NCBI GenBank assembly: GCA_021234155.1
Contig: JAJEKV010000034.1
Location: forward strand, 11,310,697-11,374,696
Direction of reading: 5' to 3'
Length of the DNA: 64,000 nt
From: Isoetes taiwanensis
Lineage: Eukaryota > Streptophyta > Lycopodiopsida > Isoetales > Isoetaceae
A program made the translations under genes and the position numbers. The notes under the pieces are model-generated. The model searched no databases and was not told where the DNA came from. It saw only the letters and a program-made list of their open reading frames with translations. How positions within the stretch are numbered: position 1 is the stretch's first letter; each line of letters begins with the position of its first letter. Below are positions 10,700 through 20,660 of this stretch, piece by piece.

Positions 10700-11530
10700 C
10701 CTCTTTAGATGGAGGATGACAGAATAATAATAATTTCCACTGAGTTATAAAAATGCAACTGCAAATTTCTTGCCAATTAACCATTGATCTAGAGAACCAT
10801 TTGCCATCTATTCATACACCAAAGCCTACAGATTGGCTGACTGCCAAGGCCACTGAATCTGATTCAACTACTTCCACGTCCAAACTCAAAGCAAGAAAGT
10901 GGCAGAATTTAATAGAGAAGTTACCTGTTCCAGTAGGTCTGGATCATCAGATTCATCCCCTACTACTTGTGAAGAAGCAGCATCAAGCGCTCCACGAGCA
11001 GCCCCATGACCTGCAGGCAGTGTTCTACCATGAGTAGCAGATTCTGGAGCTCCGATGGTAGCTCCTCGATGAGGCTGCACTGCTCGCCATATTCGAGCTT
11101 GAGATGCCCTCGTTAAGGTGACCTGGTAAGAGGCGCCTCACATGTAAATTTTTAGGCATTTACATGAACTAAATCTGAGACGGCCGGTTTGACGTCTGAG
11201 TTGTTCGTCCCCGAACTGCTGGAGCAGTTGACACCTGAGCGTCTCCAACGGCTTGACGTCCGGCAAGTTTTGCCGCTGACATGTGAGGCATCCCTAAAGG
11301 TCACTTTCATTTTTTTGTTACTTTTTAGCAGGGTTGCCTAACCCGAGCTGCCCAATTTCTTGCAATTCTAGCTATGCCATGTGTCGTGCCACGTAAGCTA
11401 AAAAAACTCATGCCCGTCGGATCTTTTATTTTCGACATCAACGGTTCTAGAATTTCGAAAAATCCAGTAATTTCCTTCCCACTCCTTCGTCTGTCGGCTT
11501 CCTTCTCTTCACGGCTGCATCCTGCATAGG
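10700..11530. other. Region upstream of the PPR locus
   Basis: On the minus strand an open stretch at 10924-11080 ends in GAACAG followed by GTAACTTC, a plausible splice donor, and could be a 5' exon of the PPR locus. The acceptor would be CTAAAG near 10695. The composition is GC-richer than its surroundings. The reading frame is uncertain because two frames are open. I see nothing else up to 11530. Confidence 0.25.
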
Positions 11531-11533
11531 CGA

Positions 11534-12530
11534 TGCATAGTAAAATAGAAAACTCAAAGAAATTCCTCTTCGACCTTCTTTCTGGCTCTGCCTTGTGCCG
11601 CGGATGCTCGACGTTCTTTCGGCTTTTTTGAACCCTGCTCTGGATGAAATCTAATGGGATAGACGTAGCTTAGGATCCGGGCAAGCGAGGTCCGAACTTC
11701 TGCAGTTGGACGTAAACAAGAGCTGAGGCTGTTTATCGACTCGGTGAACTTGGATGCATGGAAGAGATGGCTTCCTACAGGCATTTTCCATGGTCTAGTA
11801 TTCAAACATCATTTAACAGAAGAGCAAAGCAATGTTTGTGTAATATAAACTTCTAGAGTGTATGGCATGCATGATTTGGACAAAAATGTTCGCACGGAAT
11901 TTGCTTATGTTTTTATGTGGTTTAATTATACATGAGTGACCACTGACCCTCTTCTCTTGGAACAGGCAAGCATACCATGCCAAGTGAAAAGCCTAAGGGT
12001 CTTAGCCCAGCAGGCCATTAAACTGGTATGGGCAGCCAACATCTTGTAATTATGGTAGTATTATTACTGGTGTTTTCTGTTTCGATCAATGACTAGGCCT
12101 GATCAGCCTAGGAGTTCTTAAGTAGGTTAGTCTTTTGTCCAGGGTGCCAACTAGGTTCATTTAACTACATGGGGAAGATCTGTAGATGAGTTAATACGAA
12201 ATGGCTCAGAGCTCTCTAATATTGACAGTGCAATTGTGGTGTGTTGCTCGTTCCTGAATGCTGACTTCTGTTATTGATAATTAGATTCTTTAACACTCTT
12301 ATACTTAATCGTGAATATGACAAGTTACTTTCTAGAAATGCATTGCAAGTGATTTGCAATGGTCCATGTCAACTGCTCTCAATTTGTGTATAGGTTTTAT
12401 ACATTTATTCACGAGTTCGTTTGGTATCTTGCCAGGTACAGGTCCCTCTCATTTATATGGGTCTTCGAGCTGCAAAAAAGCTAGTCGATGTTGGGACTCG
12501 GATCAGTTTAATCATCTCTTCTATTCGTCA
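11534..12530 (+). other. Possible multi-exon gene, unidentified
   Basis: Three short segments look like exons. An ATG-led stretch at 11534 (MHSKIENSKKFLFDLL) and an overlapping-frame stretch ending RKQELRLFIDSVNLDAWKRW lie before 11810. A segment after GGAACAG near 11965 reads QVKSLRVLAQQAIKL before GTATGG. A segment between ACAG and GTAACC near 12437-12530 reads GLRAAKKLVDVGTRISLIIS. Frame changes inside the first segment suggest damage. I do not recognise the protein. Confidence 0.3.
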
Positions 12531-13010
12531 GGTAACCCATTTGGCCTTGGCCTTTCGAGCAAAGTCATGGTATTGAGATGTTGTTTGCTTAAATCTCAAA
12601 GCTTTATCGTGTCTTTTGTAAGCTCCATCTTCAAGGATTGGTCTTGATGTGTATTTGCAATGTTTGTGCTGCTCGTGTTTGAGTTGCCCAGTAGTCTTGT
12701 ATTTTGTTGAATGTAGATTTTGTATTTTTTTTCTGTCTCTACTTCTGCTTTCTTGGGGCTTTAATATTAATAACAAATTTATTATAACGTGTCAAGGAGA
12801 AATAATAAAGGGAATATTATGATTATTTCGAGTTAAAGAGTTGCAGTGCTCTATGTAAAGGTTTTAGGAGGATGCTAACTAATGGTTTTATTTATTGTAA
12901 GGTCATACTGTCTTTGACAGTATGACCAATAGCCACATTACCAATAGCCACATTTTGACATCCTAAAGCAGCAAGCTAATGCAACAACCAATGTACCTGT
13001 CACATCTTCA

Positions 13011-13638
13011 TTAATCTTTGATAGACATGCCTGTTATAGCACAGCTGACTTCAAGCAGACCCATTGACCAGAGAGTGAATATTGCAATAACCAAACCTTC
13101 CAGTTGCCAAGGTGGAGTCTGTAGCATGAAAAGGTCTTCCAGTGACATCTTCACTTCACAATCCAAAATCTCGTGCTCAAAATCTAGATATCCCACCCAT
13201 AAAGTTTTGTTATTTTTGAAGACAATATAAGCTTCACATCTAAAAAAACACAATACTTGTTAGCTGCAATCACAAATGTAAAATGTGTTCAGCTAAAACT
13301 TACAAGCCATCGTCGAAGTTTGAAACAACTCCCCCGATAAGCAGCTCCACTGGACCTGAAAGTATGCCATGAATCCTCATCATGAACACCTATAAATGCC
13401 CCTAATATGGTATCATAGGAATGATCTAGACCTTTCGAACATGACTTCCATGTTCCAACACTGGAATCGTTGGCATGGCTAATAGTGCTGCTGCTGGTTG
13501 AGATGATCTTGGCGGAGGTGCCACTCAGCTTCTTATGCCTCTGATTTATGAACTGATTATTGAAATGGGGGCTGAAAACTTCACTGCGTGGAGAATTGCT
13601 TTCTTTGTTCCTGGCCAAGACTTGGCAATTACACTCCT
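13011..13638 (-). other. Unidentified spliced-looking locus
   Basis: A minus-strand exon at 13304-13638 is bounded by TTTGTACAG and GTAAGTTTT. It encodes about 111 residues including TILGAFIGVHDEDSWHTFRS and a serine/threonine-rich stretch. A second segment, from 13239 downward after a T-rich TTTTTTTAG, reads YIVFKNNKTLWVGYLDFEHE and a hydrophobic stretch GLVIAIFTLWSMGLLEVSC. The two do not join in phase with the splice sites I chose, so there is a missed exon, a different acceptor or a lesion. I do not recognise the protein family. Confidence 0.35.
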
Positions 13639-13639
13639 C

Positions 13640-15555
13640 TGTACAAAAGGGGAGAGAAAACTAAAGATAGCTTTGCAAAGGTAAGCTTTCATATCCAGTA
13701 ATCATTGACTTTTTTCCCTGCTTTCAAAGTAATATGAGGCATGCAAAGGAAGTGGAGAGACTTCAATCTGATTTCAGCATGTACTTGGCTAACTTTAGAA
13801 TCAAGGCCTTGATTAATGCAACCTTGCATTCTTTGCAAGTAGCTCACATTTACAGGATACAATTATTTCTGTTTTAGTACTAAGAGAAAAGGGACCAAGC
13901 TGAGCAATGCAAAGAGACCTAGAGGTATTATCACCGTGACCCAAATAATTATGCTTTCCTGCAGTTATGCAGTACTCCAAAAGCTATATTCAGAACCTTA
14001 TTGGCATTTTTATAGAAATGGTTGAAGCTGGTTGCACCCTTGATCTTGTTGCAGCTATTTTGGCATTTATCCAACTATGTATATGGGATAACAATGATGA
14101 ACTCTACTTTGCTTTTACTGTTGTTCTGATGTCATGTTCATTTGATATGATATCTTTAAATGCAGGAACTTTAGGTATCCAAAGCGATCACAATGTTACA
14201 ATGGCATTAACCATCCTCATGGTTGGCTCATTCAGCGATGCCCAGAAACACGTTAACTGGCATAAAATAGTTCGGGCTTTAAGAAGGTGACATGCAACTT
14301 TGATAGATTACTTAAGTTTGCATATTACTACAATATCTAATTGTCTATCTTGGTGACTGAATCTTGCTTGGCGTATTGTCCAAAAGTCTTAGATTCCGGT
14401 AACATCACTGTTAATTGATAAAAATTGACTTATGTACAGGTAAATATGACCAGGACAATCCACTTGCTAGCCAAAATAAAACTCATAAAGAGCATCCTTA
14501 TATGTATTTGCAGCCAGCCATAAGATCCTGAACTCACAGCCCTTTGCTTCACGTTCAGTTTCCTGATCTTTTTAAGTAGCTAAAATAGAATACCATTTTT
14601 ATTCAAGGTTCTATTGGTTCATATTCTGTCTTTCATTTGATCTTTTAAAGGGCAATGTTCGCTGCACCAAATAATTCCATGGCATATTGTTATGTGAAAT
14701 ATTAAAACATATTTTAGTTATGGTTTTACAAATGGTCATCCTAGTTCAAATAGTTGCTTGTAGTGTACTGTTTGTATGACATGATTGTAAAGTTAATGGC
14801 AACTATATCACTTGTTTTAGTGGGTCCAACATTCAAGTGCACCACAGTTGCTGTTTTAGGTGCATCTGTTAAACCTGTTTCATAAAGAAGGTTTTTGTTT
14901 CGCTAATATGACATGATTATATGGCTGCAACAAATTGCTTACCTCAAGAGAGTGATGTTGCCTTTCATGATTGCAATTTTCTGAACGGGCTACCTTGTTT
15001 ATTTAAGCTTATGGTAATGTTGTACAAATAAATGCATAGGCAAAATGCAACATGGTGTCTTGTACAATATACATTGCAATTTACTACTAGGCAAGTACAC
15101 TCTACACTTCCAATTATATGTGCATACATTCTAAAGTTCAATAATATTAAATTGAAAAGGCCAATTCTAGCTTCATAAAAAAAGATTGAAACAAGCAACA
15201 TTGATCCATAAGTAGACATTTTTATATGATGGTGATGGTGGATGGGCAACATCTAGGTACTAGACAAAAGATGATTTGGATCTACTGGTTGCAAATACTT
15301 GCTTTCTTGTTCTAACTTCCAATTAAATCATGAAACAGATTAAAGATGGTCTTTTTATCCTCGACTTTGCAAGCACCAAGACACCATAGGTTTTTAAAAG
15401 CTCGGTGCTTGAGCCTATCTAAAAGTAGACGATTCGTATGTCTAGGAATCAAGATCACAGGGAAGATCTTAGCATGCTGCCGAAATTCAAATTACTACGA
15501 ATAAAATACCAACGTAAATCCATCTGCCTAGCCTTCTTCCCAACCCTGCAGTTCT
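13640..15555. other. Unassigned stretch
   Basis: One 107-codon ORF (13967-14290, plus) has no motif I know and contains a likely intron end (ATGCAG near 14165). I see no supported gene or repeat in the rest. Confidence 0.35.
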
Positions 15556-15800
15556 GCTAGTTATTTTTGGGTTAAGATTGGGTTAACTCTGATAACCTAA
15601 CGTAAGTTGGTCTGAACCGCGTTTAGGTTAATAATTTTAGGTTAAAAAAGTTAACAGAATGATAATTAATTAACTTAACGGAATCCTAACTTAACTTGTG
15701 GTGTGAACAATTGAGCTATTAAAATAATAAAAAAAGCCTAACTTAAAGGTTGGTGTGAAGGTACCCTAAGCTAACTTAACTTAATGGCGAGTAGGAAATA
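15556..15800. repeat. TTAACTTAA-type repeat, second location
   Basis: It has the same motif vocabulary as 7880-9272 (GGTTAA, TTAACTTAACG, TAACTTAAAGGTTGGTGTGAA, CTAACTTAACTTAATGG). Boundaries are approximate and no terminal repeats are obvious. Confidence 0.5.
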
Positions 15801-16820
15801 ACCCTTAATCCAACTTCAGATGTTAACTTTAAAATTTACCATTGCAACATTATTCTAGTATTAATTCAAATAATTTGATAGGTATGTTAATTGCTTTTAC
15901 ATCTAAAGTTTTCAATCCTACAAGTATATGATTGGCTTCCAATCATACTCTTATTCATAATGTTCCAATACATTTATTAACCCAACTCAATATGGCTTTA
16001 TGCCTTGGAAGGCATATATTTCATAATATAGTGTTGTATGGGCAAGATACAAAAGTAAAAAGTATTTTACTTGAACTTAGATTTTACCAAGGCTTTGAAT
16101 AATGCATATTTGGATTTATGGTTTCTAAATTAGACGTTGGATAATTTTTTTGGTTTGGTTCCTTAGGCTATGGGACATGATTTCTGCTTTCTATGGCAAA
16201 TATTTATATGGGCAATGTCATGCTATAATGTGACCAAAATCACAAACCGTACATTTATTACATAAGGTTTTTAAAGGTTTTTAAGAGTATTCATATAGGA
16301 ATACCATAGAAGTCTAAGCTGGAGGTCGAGTTTTGACCCCAGTTGATTTTAGGGTTTTGAGTGCAAGTTTCATTTCTTAGGTTATTTTTGGAAAGCACTG
16401 GCAATGGCGGTGGAGCACCCGAGTGGCGATGGTAGTGGAGCAGCCATAGCTGCCACTTTGTGCTATTTGGAACTGCCGTTGTGTCTTTTTTCTGTAGTTG
16501 CGGTTGTTGCCATGCTTCGACTGTTAAACGAGCACCTATGTTTAATCGCCTTCATCCAGACATCAATTCGCTGCAAAAAAAAATCTAAAAGATGTTTTTT
16601 AAGTTGAACAGTTGAGTTTGAAGGAGAACTCTGTTCCAGAAAGAGGAGAAAATATTCAAAGAGAAAGACTTGGTATTTTTTTTTATTCCTTTTCCACTTG
16701 AACGCGACCGAATGGGGGAAAGGGCAGTTTGTTATTTTTTTTCCCTCTCTGTTTTTAGTACACATCTTAATTTGATTCAGGCCCGGATACTGCTATGTCC
16801 ATAATTTGCAGTGTATTCCT
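15801..16820. other. Unassigned stretch
   Basis: A 67-codon ORF starting at 16404 (MAVEHPSGDGSG, then a hydrophobic run LCLFSVVAVVAML) has a plausible start context, but nothing else supports it. I see nothing in the rest. Confidence 0.3.
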
Positions 16821-16823
16821 TTG

Positions 16824-17460
16824 TGTTGATACCTCCTTTACCAGATACGGTTGCTCATTTGATATAGCTGCGTTGCTTTGGGATGTCTGATATGTGTAGA
16901 AGAGCATTGGATCTTGCTGGAGTTCGATAGGCTCTATTCAGTTGGAAAGATGTTATTGGGCAATACAGTTGTATCAGCTTAAAGTGCACAGACATTGACT
17001 ACTCTTACAACCATGAAAATGTTTTTTAGGAGGGCTGCCTTGTGATGCGAGTCAAATGGATGTCGTTTGACCCCAACAGCATTATTATCATTCGGGGTGT
17101 ATTATCGTTTGGGGTGCCTCACAAATTTTTTAGACCATTAGATTGAGGAATATCATTAAGAATATGTCATGAGACGGCATGTGATCCATTGCCGCCAAAT
17201 CAAGATGGGGTCAAACAACCTCCATTTGACCCGCATCACAAGGTAGCCCTCCTAGAAAACATTTTTCACGGTTGTAAGAATAGTCAATGTCTGTGCACTT
17301 TAAGCTGATACAACTGTATTGCCCAATAACATCTTTTCAACATAATAGAGCCTATCAAACTCCAGCAAGATCCAATGCTCTTCTACACATATCAGACATT
17401 CCAAAGCAACACAGCTGTATCAAATGTGCAAATGTATCTGGTAAAGGAGGTATCAAAACA
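16824..17460. mobile_element. Long inverted repeat (about 250-bp arms, 130-bp spacer)
   Basis: The left arm 16824-17074 and right arm 17207-17460 are inverted copies with roughly 90% identity. Shared blocks include TACCTCCTTTACCAGATAC, AGAAGAGCATTGGATCTTGC and AAAGTGCACAGACATTGACT. The inner ends are GTTTGACCCC and GGGGTCAAAC. The spacer has TTATCRTTYGGGGTG direct repeats. There is no ORF of note, and I found no target duplication outside the arms. A foldback MITE or an inverted duplication is possible; its transcript would form a long hairpin. Confidence 0.8.
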
Positions 17461-17773
17461 GACTACCATTTTTTATGGATTTTGCACAATATTCACAATT
17501 TACCCTTGTTCTAACACCACCGTATCCAGTATTTAAGACGTATTTAGAATGGGGATTGTTTTTTCTTTTTCCCTTGTTAACGATGAAGAAAGGCTTAAAG
17601 AATCCTCTTGATTTATTCTTGATAGCTCCAGGTTGTTTATTCAATTGAAGAATGCGTTCCCATAATGGGTTGCCTGAATTCAGTTGTTCCTTCAGTTTCA
17701 ACAAAGATTTCAGTTCCCTTTTGCATGACCAACCAATCCTCACTGCCGTAGGAGGAGGCTGAGGAATAATCAC
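17453..17773 (-). CDS. Unidentified ORF between inverted repeat and MGST3
   Basis: A 106-codon minus-strand ORF has a coding-like first half: it contains WSCKRELKSLLKLKEQLNSG, then NPLWERILQLNKQ, and is lysine-rich. The C-terminal third runs into the arm of the inverted repeat. No ATG context, splice partner or family motif is evident. It may be a fragment of an older gene or element. Confidence 0.2.
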   Translation of the reverse strand: MIIPQPPPTAVRIGWSCKRELKSLLKLKEQLNSGNPLWERILQLNKQPGAIKNKSRGFFKPFFIVNKGKRKNNPHSKYVLNTGYGGVRTRVNCEYCAKSIKNGSLF

Positions 17774-17800
17774 ACTGGGAGGGATATTTTCAAAATATAA

Positions 17801-17904
17801 GATTACTCATGGTTTAGCCAACACAGCAGTAAAACAATTCCTCAAGAAGGAAGATTACTCATGGTTTAGCCAACACAGCAGTAAAACAATTCCTCAAGAA
17901 GGAA
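17801..17904. repeat. 52-bp tandem duplication in MGST3 3' flank
   Basis: Two identical 52-bp units start GATTACTCATGGTTTAGCC at 17801 and 17853. The second unit ends 20 bp downstream (in gene orientation) of the MGST3 stop codon, so both probably lie in the 3' UTR. Confidence 0.9.
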
Positions 17905-17923
17905 AACCATTTCCTGACTCAAA

Positions 17924-19240
17924 TCAGGATGGTAATAATCCTGATGAAATTTGATTAATTCCAAAAACTGTAGTTGTCACAAGTAATCCAAGAATGCCAA
18001 ATGTATTCCATATGCCTCTCAACCTGTTTTGTGGATCTCCAGTATAATAGCTGCATATTGAATTTTTTTAAGATGGTTAATATCAGCTGAATATTAAAAA
18101 ACAAAGTTTCCAGCATTCTGAAGTTGAAACACTAACCCAAGTGAATAGAAAACACGTCCAATAACCCACACCATGCCACATCTGCTAAAAAGAATATCCT
18201 AGCTCAGAACCATGAAGTACAGAGCCAATAGATGAAAATTTCATAGTACTTACATAGAAGAGGAAATCGGATAACCCATACCCCCCAGCAATAGTAAACC
18301 AAGAAAAGCTGGGTAATTTTCAAGTGTATTTTGATGTGCACGTTGATAACAATTGAAAACTGAATTTTCTGAATCTTCGTACATCTGCCACATTAGTGAG
18401 ACACTGTTTTGAATTAGCTGGCATGCTGAACATATATGGCAAGTCCCCACAAATCTCTCGCATTGCATATCGAATTTATGTACTCATGGCATAAAAAAAC
18501 GATGCATCTAACCAGTAAAACCATCCTGATCTAGTGTTCTCCCAACTTGGGACAACAGAACATGCAAGTGAGGTATTTGACATCATGAAGCAACATGGTG
18601 TCATATCATAGAATACAATGATGGCAGCATCGTCGGGAACATAGGCAGGCTGAGGATTGCTTTGTTGCTTTTATCTCGAAGAAAACAGAAAGCAGTCTAA
18701 AAGATGGAATCCAGGATGAAGCTCTATTAACCATTGAATGTTTCAAATTTCTAAAAGCATTAACTAATCAATATTGGAGCTCAACAGATAGCCTAATTTC
18801 TTCTGGAGTTAGTATAGAATAGTCTTAAATGCCAACCATACGACACATTAGCTTCCAGTTGATACAAAGAAAACTACCTTTGGATATTTAGGGCCACCAT
18901 TTCGCCTCTGGAGCCCAACCTGATGAGGAAATAAAGATAGATATTGGTGAGAACTAAGTTGAAGGCAAGTTAAGACTTGCATGCCATTAAAATTACAATG
19001 CAAAAAGTACATTTCTGGTAAGCAAATTTGAGAACGGAGCTAAGGTAGAAAAGTGCCAACCTGAAAGGCTTGCCACTGAGTGAGAATAACGCTAGAAGCA
19101 GCAGTTAAAGCCACATATCCATATTCTGGAGGCACAGACAGGGACGCTGCTGCATTTGTACAGCTCCGGCGAGGGCATGAAGACGGAGTCTTTGGGCGAG
19201 CAACATGGAGCACCCGCGCTGGGAGCAGAGAAGCAGCCAT
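17924..19240 (-). CDS. MGST3: Microsomal glutathione S-transferase 3-like (MAPEG family)
   Basis: Five exons join cleanly on the minus strand: 19240-19061, 18919-18878, 18384-18254, 18181-18137 and 18050-17924. All introns are GT-AG and phases agree, giving 174 codons plus TGA. Family signatures run in order: [16 protein letters not shown] (first membrane span), [20 protein letters not shown] with the conserved [12 protein letters not shown] block, [32 protein letters not shown] and a final hydrophobic span. MAPEG proteins are small four-helix membrane enzymes of ER or outer mitochondrial membranes with glutathione transferase/peroxidase activity. Family members usually start just before PPEYGYV. 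Here the frame has about 35 extra residues rich in Ala, Ser and Arg ([16 protein letters not shown]), which could be a targeting peptide or a wrong start. I see no lesion. Confidence 0.9.
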
Positions 19241-19740
19241 CAGTATCCTTTCGGCTCAGAAAAAAAAAAAATGCAATGGAAAAAACGCAAGGGTTCTGTA
19301 AAAACAGTTTTATTATCGTTAACGTACTAGATAAAATACCTCTATATGCAGATTTTGGCTCTTTTTCCAATGTGTTAATTTTAGGCTCGAATTTCAAATG
19401 TGGAAGAATTTTTATTCATGAACACTGCTCTTTCCCTTTTGTTTATGTTCTTCTCATATGAATAAAGGCCATCTGCTTTTCATCTTATGTATTCGATGTT
19501 TATATATGCAATTTGCTTGTGTTTCAATACTATCATTAAAAATGATGTGTTGCAACTGAGCCCTTCTGAAGGAGCTTGGCAATTCAGGTCTCGTGCTATG
19601 GGAGCCAGTTGTTATTGCTTTGTAGTATCTTTGACCTGGTGGTTTGCAATAGACTAGCACAGTGGTCGTCCTCTCGCCAGCACACTCGCAGGCAGGAGAA
19701 CCAGGGAACTAAGCATGGACTTCCTATTTTTCTGAAGAAG

Positions 19741-19870
19741 AAATGCTTGGCTTAGTGGTTAGGATTGGGGGTATGGGGGGGGCTAGACTTGGGTTCGAAT
19801 CCACCATGCAACATAAAAAGGATTGTTTTCCTTATGGTTCATGTTCTTATTATCAATTCAAGACCCTTAG
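19741..19870 (+). mobile_element. tRNA-derived SINE head
   Basis: The segment has an A-box-like TGGCTTAGTGGTTAGG and a B-box GGTTCGAATCC about 35 bp further on, the internal RNA polymerase III promoter layout of tRNA-derived SINEs. It does not fold as an intact tRNA: a G-run replaces the anticodon arm. The 3' boundary is unclear. Confidence 0.55.
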
Positions 19871-20367
19871 ATTATGGAAGATTCCATAGAATCTTCCATA
19901 TCCAAGGTCAGTGTTTTTTTCCCTTTAAAAACTCATGCACAAACCAAACAATGATGCAAAAAGACCCTTGTGGCAGAAGCTTTAAAAAAGCAGGAGCCAA
20001 GGCTACAGCCCGCCTGCCAGAGTGAAGCATTCAAGAGAAGGCAAAACTTCTCTATTTGTGGGATCAAATCCCACTATAGGTTCAAACTCCAGCTAGGGCG
20101 TCCAGATTCGGATTTTGCAAAGCTTTCTTTGGATTCGACAGGATTCTGCATGCCTGGAAGATGGAGTCGAGACTAGCCCACTTTCTACTTTTGGCCGAAT
20201 CTTAATCCATTTCTTCAACCATTCACACAAAAAAACAACTCCAAAAAACTTAGAACGTTAAGCACCTCAAAAATTAGCAATACGCAACTCAACTTTGGTA
20301 TTTATATGACTAGAAATACAATACTGCCTAAAAATCATATTGCCAACCAATGCATGTATAACCTTCA

Positions 20368-20660
20368 TGTTGGATTTGTCAGACCATCTAGGACGTGGTT
20401 TAACATTTAATGGTTTATTTATCTTGTTGGAAACACTTGTCATCTAATATGCATGTCGATGGATAATTAAACTACAAAAGGGGAAGATTGACGTTGTAAA
20501 AGCAGACAGAAAATAGCTTTTCTGATCAGACGAATTGATGGAGGAGATTGTGAAGAAGAATTTGTGCAGCTGCTATAGTGCAATTTGTGGATAGGAGACT
20601 GAGTTTTGGCATACTTAGGTTCGAATCCTAAGCTTTGATTCTAACATTAGTATCAGAGCC
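20368..20660 (+). mobile_element. Copia-type LTR with degenerate primer-binding site
   Basis: The LTR runs from TGTTGGA at 20368 to TCTAACA at 20646 (279 bp, TG...CA with mirrored ends). It is followed by TTAGTATCAGAGCC, one mismatch from the plant copia primer-binding site. About 50 bp of leader-like sequence follows, but no gag is recognisable. It also carries GGTTCGAATCC near 20620. Probably a truncated element. Confidence 0.7.

Noticed and set aside
16404-16607. Small membrane protein gene
   Set aside because: A plausible start and a hydrophobic run, but only 67 codons in an unsupported stretch.
19741-19815. Functional tRNA gene
   Set aside because: A-box and B-box are present, but the anticodon arm is replaced by a G-run and no acceptor stem pairs, so a SINE head fits better.
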